From contig JAHEEG010000018.1 of assembly GCA_024640825.1 (NCBI GenBank), positions 1 through 37,432 on the forward strand: a stretch of DNA of 37,432 nucleotides. Reading direction: 5' to 3'. The position numbers and the translations under genes are program-made. The notes beneath the pieces were generated by a model. It made no database searches, was not told where the DNA came from, and worked only from the letters and a program-made list of their open reading frames with translations. This DNA comes from Gammaproteobacteria bacterium. GTDB lineage: Bacteria > Pseudomonadota > Gammaproteobacteria > Pseudomonadales > Azotimanducaceae. Positions 32,997 to 37,432 of this stretch are shown here, in pieces; the first letter of the stretch is position 1, and the number at the start of each line of letters is the position of its first letter.

Positions 32997-33095
32997 TAGG
33001 CAGCTCGTTTTCCCGTGCCTTGCTGCCGAGGCGGTTCGTTCCGGGTAGTATCGAAAGGCCGAAAAAGCGCTGAGAATTCAAACGGGAGCCAACTA

Positions 33096-34598
33096 ATGAG
33101 CGACGCCGCAGCCATCATCAATCCTCAGGCGGACACCGCAGAGCATTTCGACGTTCTGATCGTCGGAGCGGGTATTTCAGGCATCGATGCCGCCTACCAC
33201 ATACAAACCCAGTATCCGGACCGAAGCATCGTTCTGCTGGAGACCCAGGACAGCTTCGGCGGCACCTGGCACACGCATAAGTATCCGGGCATCCGCTCCG
33301 ACAGCGATCTGTTCACCTTCGGCTACAAGTGGAAGCCCTGGACCGGCGCACCCATCGCCACCGCCGGCGAGATCATGGGTTACCTCAACGAGGTCCTGGA
33401 CGAGCAGGACATCCGCCGCCACATCCGTTTCAAGCACCAGGTGAAGAGCGCTTCCTGGTCCAGCGACGAGAAGTTGTGGACCCTGGAGGTGACCTGCAAA
33501 GACACGGGCGAGAGCCGGTTTTTCACCTGCAGCTTTCTGTGGATGTGCCAGGGCTACTACCGACACGACCAGGGCTACACGCCGGAGTGGCCAGGCATGG
33601 AAGACTACCAGGGGCAGATCGTGCACCCGCAGACCTGGCCGGAAGATCTTAACTATAAAGGCAAGAACGTGCTGGTGATCGGCTCGGGTGCCACCGCGGC
33701 CACTCTGGTACCGGCGATGGCCGGCGACTGCGGGCACATCACCATGCTGCAGCGCTCGCCCACTTACTTTGCCCCAGCGCCCAACCGCAATGACGTTGCC
33801 GACATGCTGCGCGAGCTGGAGGTTCCCGACGAGTGGACCCATGAAATCGTGCGTCGCAAGATTCTGCACGATCAGCAGGAGGTCACCCGGCGCTCATTCG
33901 AAGAGCCCGAGGCGCTTAAAGCCGAGCTGATCGGCGCTGCGCGGCAGTATCTGGGCGACGACTTCGACGTCGAGACCCACTTCACGCCAAAGTATCGCCC
34001 GTGGCAGCAGCGCCTTGCGTTCATTCCCGATGGCGATCTGTTTCAGGGCATTCGCTCCGGCAAGGCGTCGGTGGTCACGGACCAGATCGACCGGTTCACC
34101 GCCAAAGGCGTGCTGCTGAAATCAGGCAAGAAAATCGAGGCCGACATCATCGTCACGGCCACGGGTTTCAACCTTTGCGTGCTCGGAGACATCGATTTCA
34201 CCGTGGACGGCGAAAAAGTCGACTTCGCCGATACCGTCACCTACCGCGGCATCATGTTCACTGGGGTTCCCAATCTGGTTTGGGTGTTCGGTTACTTCCG
34301 CGCCAGCTGGACCCTGCGTGCCGATCTGATCTCTGAATTCGTCTGCCGCATGTTCAAACACATGGACAAGCTCGGGGCTCAGGTGGTAACGCCGCGGCTG
34401 CGGACGGAAGACCACAACATGCCGAAGCTGCCGTGGATCGACCCTGACAACTTCAACCCCGGGTATCTGACACGGAGCATGCACCTGATGCCGAAGCAGG
34501 GCGACCGCGAGCCGTGGATCTTCACGCAGGACTACTGGAAGGAGAAGGATGAGTTCCCCGCGGCCGATCTGGAAGACGGCGCTCTCGTCTATGAGTAA
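33096..34598 (+). CDS. Flavin-containing monooxygenase (Baeyer-Villiger/FMO class B type)
   Basis: A 500-residue FAD- and NADPH-dependent enzyme expected to insert one atom of O2 into a ketone or a soft nucleophile. VGAGISG (23-29) binds FAD, VIGSGATAAT (about 194-203) binds NADPH, and YQGQIVHPQTWP (171-182) is the FxGxxxHxxxW(P/D) fingerprint with Y replacing F. ATATGFNLCVLGD is the second FAD contact. A GTW segment (GGTWHTHKYPGIRSD) is typical of Baeyer-Villiger enzymes. ATG 33096 follows GGGAG. The upstream FNR-type box suggests oxygen-linked control. Substrate not predictable. Confidence 0.9.
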   Translation: MSDAAAIINPQADTAEHFDVLIVGAGISGIDAAYHIQTQYPDRSIVLLETQDSFGGTWHTHKYPGIRSDSDLFTFGYKWKPWTGAPIATAGEIMGYLNEVLDEQDIRRHIRFKHQVKSASWSSDEKLWTLEVTCKDTGESRFFTCSFLWMCQGYYRHDQGYTPEWPGMEDYQGQIVHPQTWPEDLNYKGKNVLVIGSGATAATLVPAMAGDCGHITMLQRSPTYFAPAPNRNDVADMLRELEVPDEWTHEIVRRKILHDQQEVTRRSFEEPEALKAELIGAARQYLGDDFDVETHFTPKYRPWQQRLAFIPDGDLFQGIRSGKASVVTDQIDRFTAKGVLLKSGKKIEADIIVTATGFNLCVLGDIDFTVDGEKVDFADTVTYRGIMFTGVPNLVWVFGYFRASWTLRADLISEFVCRMFKHMDKLGAQVVTPRLRTEDHNMPKLPWIDPDNFNPGYLTRSMHLMPKQGDREPWIFTQDYWKEKDEFPAADLEDGALVYE

Positions 34599-34616
34599 GG
34601 CATTCGAGACTGGGGA

Positions 34617-34814
34617 ATGATGCACAGGCTGCGTGTTGTTCTGATTTCGGTGGTTGCAGCCCTGACGTTGATCGTCGTTCTGCAGAACATGGAGACGGCA
34701 GAAACCGACATTCTGTTCTTTACCGTCTCTATGCCTCGGGCGGTTCTGCTGGCGCTCACCGCGCTCAGTGGCTTCGTTCTCGGGCTGCTGGTGGCCCTGC
34801 GGCAACGCAGATAA
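34617..34814 (+). CDS. LapA-domain (DUF1049) small membrane protein
   Basis: A 65-residue protein with two hydrophobic helices and the LapA hallmark between them: VLQNMETAETDILFFTVSMPRAVL, i.e. a QN-x-E turn followed by a short strand. LapA (YciS) works with LapB in setting LPS synthesis in enterobacteria, but single LapA-like proteins elsewhere may do otherwise. It starts 18 bases after the monooxygenase stop; GGGG just upstream of the ATG is a weak ribosome-binding site. A second ATG follows at 34620. Confidence 0.8.
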   Translation: MMHRLRVVLISVVAALTLIVVLQNMETAETDILFFTVSMPRAVLLALTALSGFVLGLLVALRQRR

Positions 34815-34864
34815 ACGCAGATGGGGGACTGAACAGGGTGAGGGACCCGCGCCCGTCGGCGCGC

Positions 34865-35584
34865 CTATGTCGATTGCGCGGGGTACGTGTCTCCCAAGCT
34901 GCCGCCATTGTCCAGCATCAGCCTGGCGGTTCCCCAGGCGATGGCCCAGCACAGCGCGGCGGACCACAGGTCGTGGGACAGGAAGTGGGCGCCGCGCAGC
35001 TGCTGGGTGATTCCGAAAGTCAGCCCCAGTGCGAGAGGTATGGCCAGCGCCTGCCAGCGCCAGGCGGGTGCGTATCTGTCTGCAACGAAGTACAACCCGA
35101 ACAGGCAATAACCGGCGCCGGCGTGTCCGGACGGGAAGCAGTGCCCCGCAGATCCGGTTGCAGCATGGACAGCGGCTGAGGCGAAATGGCCACCATAGCG
35201 CGCCAGGCGCCAGGGGCAGACGTCGGGAGTAAGGGATTTCAGCGCCGCGATCAGTGAGGTGGCCATGGCCATGCTGACCAGCAGACAGCCGAGCGCACGA
35301 CGCCAATGCGTCAGCGCTCTGATACGCAGGGAAAGCAGCAGGGCTATCAGCAATACCAGGGCTAACAGGATGACCATCCACCGCCCACCCTGGTGCAGTC
35401 CCAGTTCGAGAACGGGGTGATTCCGGAAAGTCCAGGCGCTGCCTTCCAGCGTAAACAGGGCGTCGGCCAGGTGTTGATCGAATCTGGTGAGACGCACGGT
35501 CAGAAGACCGGCTGTCGGTACGCTGAGAACCGCCACCAGATGTGTGGCTGCCGGCCAGCGGCTGGAGGCCGGAAGAATGCCCAT
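34865..35584 (-). CDS. PAP2 family phosphatase
   Basis: A 239-residue membrane protein with about five or six helices. The catalytic histidine motif PSGH is present in GHCFPSGHAGAGY, and the third motif in GAHFLSHDLWSA. The first motif, KxxxxxxRP in most members, is replaced by KSLTPDVCPW, a variant seen in a subgroup of PAP2 proteins linked to lipid modification. Undecaprenyl pyrophosphate or lipid A are reasonable substrates. It follows the LTA-synthase-family gene by only 7 bases on the same strand, so the two are co-transcribed and may handle the lipid product of that transferase. Confidence 0.85.
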   Translation of the reverse strand: MGILPASSRWPAATHLVAVLSVPTAGLLTVRLTRFDQHLADALFTLEGSAWTFRNHPVLELGLHQGGRWMVILLALVLLIALLLSLRIRALTHWRRALGCLLVSMAMATSLIAALKSLTPDVCPWRLARYGGHFASAAVHAATGSAGHCFPSGHAGAGYCLFGLYFVADRYAPAWRWQALAIPLALGLTFGITQQLRGAHFLSHDLWSAALCWAIAWGTARLMLDNGGSLGDTYPAQST

Positions 35585-35591
35585 GTGCGCG

Positions 35592-37432
35592 TCAGCCTCG
35601 CGCCCGATCGTGCGAGAGTTGCTGGCCGCGCGCCCAGCCGTTGAGGCGGTGGGTGTAGATCCATGCGGCCCCCTGGTAGTAGCTTTCGGTTCGCCTTGTC
35701 AGGTCGTCGTCAGGTACGCCTTTCGTTGGCTGCGACCTCGCATTGCCGTAGTCCAGAACCTCGATTCTCTTGCGCGGTTCCAGCACCGTGAGCCGACCGT
35801 TGCGCAGATATCCCAGGTTCTGATAGTTCCCCAGCAGAGCGCGTTCTGGACCATCTTCCTTTAGCAGATCCTGGCCGAAGGCGCTGGAGGCGTAGTCCAT
35901 GTGGAGCATACCGAGGAGCGTGGGGGCGATGTCGACCTGGCTGGCCAGCGCCGGATATTCGCCGGGGGCGACCAGCCCGGGGGCGTAGATCCACAGCGGT
36001 ATGTGGTAGCGTTCCAGGGGTAATGATTCCCGGCCGGCGCTGCCGGCGCAGTGATCTGCCACGATCACGAACAGGGTTCGGCTGAACCAACCATGCGCTT
36101 TGGCTGCTTGCAGCAGCCGGCCGATGGCGTAGTCGGTGTACATGACCGCGCCATTGCGTCCTGTGCCGGAGGGTATGGGAATGCGAGCCTCCGGGTAGGT
36201 ATAGGGGCGATGGTTGGAGGTGGTCATGATGTGAAAGAAGAATGATCGGTTTTCCGCGTCGGCAGCGTCCGCGGCTTCCAGCGCAGCGTCGAAAACATAT
36301 TCATCCGCCATGCCCCACGCGTTGCTGAATCCGATCTTGGCGTCAGGGATCGTCGATTGATCCATGACCTGATAGCCGTTGCCGGCGAAGAAGGCGTTCA
36401 TGTTGTCGAAGTAGCCGCGTCCCCCGTAGATGAATCGGGTGTCATAGCCATGCGACTTGAGCACGTTGCCCAGCGACCACATGCCGGACTCGCGGCCGAT
36501 ACGTTTGACGATAGAGCGCCCGGGCGTCGGCGGGATAGACAGGGTCACGGCCTCCAGCCCTCGCGTGGTGCGGGTACCGGTCGCATAGAAGTTGGAAAAG
36601 AACAGGCTGTCCGGAGTCAGCGCGTCCAGATTCGGTGTAATGTGGTCGGACCTGCCGAACCGGCTCAGATAGTCGGCACTCAGGCTTTCCACCATGATCA
36701 GCATGATGTTCAGCCGCTGTTCGGTTCCGGGATTGTCTATAGTCCGATAGATACCCATCGGGTCGGGGTCAATGGGCGTTGCCAGCGGAGATCGCAGCAG
36801 GGCCCGAAGTTCTTTGGCCAGCGCGGGGTTGGACATGCTCGCATAGAAAGTATCGAAATCCAGCTCGTTGTTGCGAAAAGCGGCGAAGAACTGGTAGGGA
36901 CCCGACGATGCAAGCTCGCGGGCGTAGACGTTCTGGAAATTCTCCCGCGGCTTCTGATCCATCAGCCCAATGGCCCCTGCTGTCATCAGAGCGATCAGGG
37001 CAAACACCCAGCTGCGTGAGTGGAATTGTTGAACGCTAGACAGAGCTTTGCGGACGGGGGCGCGCAAAGTAAAAGCGACCGAGCCCGCCAGCAGCCCAAT
37101 GCTGACGAGCAGCCACGCGAGGGGATAGGACTCCCAGAGGTTCTCGGTTACTTCCCGGCGGTAGATCAGATAGTCCACGGAAATGAAGTTGAAGCGCGCG
37201 CCGAACTCGTCCCAGAACACCCATTCCGCGACCACGATGAACCCCAGCAGGTAGAGACTGAGTACGACGATACTGCTGACGAGCCAGCGAAAGCCTGGAC
37301 GGCGCCATAAGATTTGAGGCACCAGCCAGAGTAGGAATGCGGCGGGAAGCGCTGTCAGCATGACAAAGGTGAGGTCGTAGAGCAGCCCCACGGCGAAGAT
37401 TCCAGGAAGATCGATCGGAGCCACGCCCGCGG
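35592..37432 (-). CDS. LTA-synthase-family phosphoglycerol/phosphoethanolamine transferase (5' partial)
   Basis: The frame runs from the right edge to TGA at 35592-35594; 613 residues are visible and the true start is outside the window (a GTG at 37424 is only an internal codon). The N-terminal part has about four membrane helices (YDLTFVMLTALPAAFLLWLV onward). The periplasmic sulfatase-fold domain has the metal residue in MLIMVESLSADYLS, the catalytic threonine in YATGTRTTRG, and DHCAGSAG. In Gram-negatives this family includes OpgB-like and LTA-synthase-like enzymes that move phosphoglycerol or phosphoethanolamine to glucans or LPS. The specific acceptor is unknown. Confidence 0.88.
   Translation of the reverse strand, partial: AGVAPIDLPGIFAVGLLYDLTFVMLTALPAAFLLWLVPQILWRRPGFRWLVSSIVVLSLYLLGFIVVAEWVFWDEFGARFNFISVDYLIYRREVTENLWESYPLAWLLVSIGLLAGSVAFTLRAPVRKALSSVQQFHSRSWVFALIALMTAGAIGLMDQKPRENFQNVYARELASSGPYQFFAAFRNNELDFDTFYASMSNPALAKELRALLRSPLATPIDPDPMGIYRTIDNPGTEQRLNIMLIMVESLSADYLSRFGRSDHITPNLDALTPDSLFFSNFYATGTRTTRGLEAVTLSIPPTPGRSIVKRIGRESGMWSLGNVLKSHGYDTRFIYGGRGYFDNMNAFFAGNGYQVMDQSTIPDAKIGFSNAWGMADEYVFDAALEAADAADAENRSFFFHIMTTSNHRPYTYPEARIPIPSGTGRNGAVMYTDYAIGRLLQAAKAHGWFSRTLFVIVADHCAGSAGRESLPLERYHIPLWIYAPGLVAPGEYPALASQVDIAPTLLGMLHMDYASSAFGQDLLKEDGPERALLGNYQNLGYLRNGRLTVLEPRKRIEVLDYGNARSQPTKGVPDDDLTRRTESYYQGAAWIYTHRLNGWARGQQLSHDRARG

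Noticed and set aside
34122-35381. 419-residue minus-strand frame crossing three genes
   Set aside because: It runs over the monooxygenase, LapA-like and PAP2 genes in other frames and shows no domain.

Overview
The window is GC-rich, densely packed chromosomal DNA that looks like an aerobic, probably marine or environmental gammaproteobacterium. Support for this is indirect: a PA2779/PA2778-type gene pair, a Bat (oxygen-tolerance) operon, a FisR-type sigma-54 regulator with its sulfide-oxidation genes, an M3 oligopeptidase, a PiT phosphate transporter, an exact FNR/ANR box, and many oxidoreductases and hydrolases. There is no phage, insertion sequence, CRISPR array or rRNA. One tRNA-Arg(UCG) gene is present. 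No gene-free stretch exceeds about 240 bases.

Layout. (1) 1-3777: the end of a BatB-like VWA/TPR gene, batD, and an eight-heme cytochrome c with a HEAT/TPR tail, all on the + strand and nearly contiguous. (2) 3797-3955: a decayed C-terminal fragment of a GGDEF domain. (3) 4010-5002 (-): polyphosphate kinase 2, with a leader rich in repeats. (4) 5152-11139: a sulfide/persulfide oxidation island. A FisR-like regulator (-) faces a + strand run of persulfide dioxygenase, TauE/SafE exporter, DUF442-SQR fusion and a two-gene YeeE/YedE transporter. The divergent gap holds a textbook sigma-54 control region: candidate activator dyad, consensus IHF site and a -24/-12 element. (5) 11208-14911: a PA2779-like protein, a PA2778-like C39-fold lipoprotein and an M3 oligopeptidase. 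(6) 14960-18095: DUF3237 (-), then VOC protein, spinster-type MFS transporter and a 2-keto-4-pentenoate hydratase-like enzyme. (7) 18096-19519: an orphan lipoprotein (-), tRNA-Arg and an orphan membrane-anchored protein. (8) 19594-26393: a scavenging/catabolic block of GMC oxidoreductase and D-aminoacylase (+), serine hydrolase and sulfatase (-), and an alpha/beta hydrolase (+). (9) 26446-30934: ZIP-like membrane protein (-), thiolase (+), VOC protein (-), PiT transporter (+) and a PLDc_N mini-protein (+). (10) 31003-34814: a cytochrome c-PQQ propeller lipoprotein, a flavin monooxygenase behind an FNR-type box, and a LapA-like protein. (11) 34865-37432 (-): a PAP2 phosphatase and an LTA-synthase-family protein cut by the right edge.

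The best-supported system is the sulfide island. SQR would oxidise H2S to persulfide, the dioxygenase would oxidise glutathione persulfide to sulfite, TauE/SafE would export sulfite or a related anion, and YeeE/YedE would move a sulfur compound. FisR would switch the operon on when persulfide modifies its three cysteines. The parts are known; the fusion of the DUF442 domain to SQR and the 17-bp repeat that links the YeeE/YedE halves are the less ordinary details. No wholly new system can be proved from sequence alone. The octaheme-HEAT-TPR cytochrome behind the Bat genes and the FNR box before an oxygen-using monooxygenase are the most open-ended observations.
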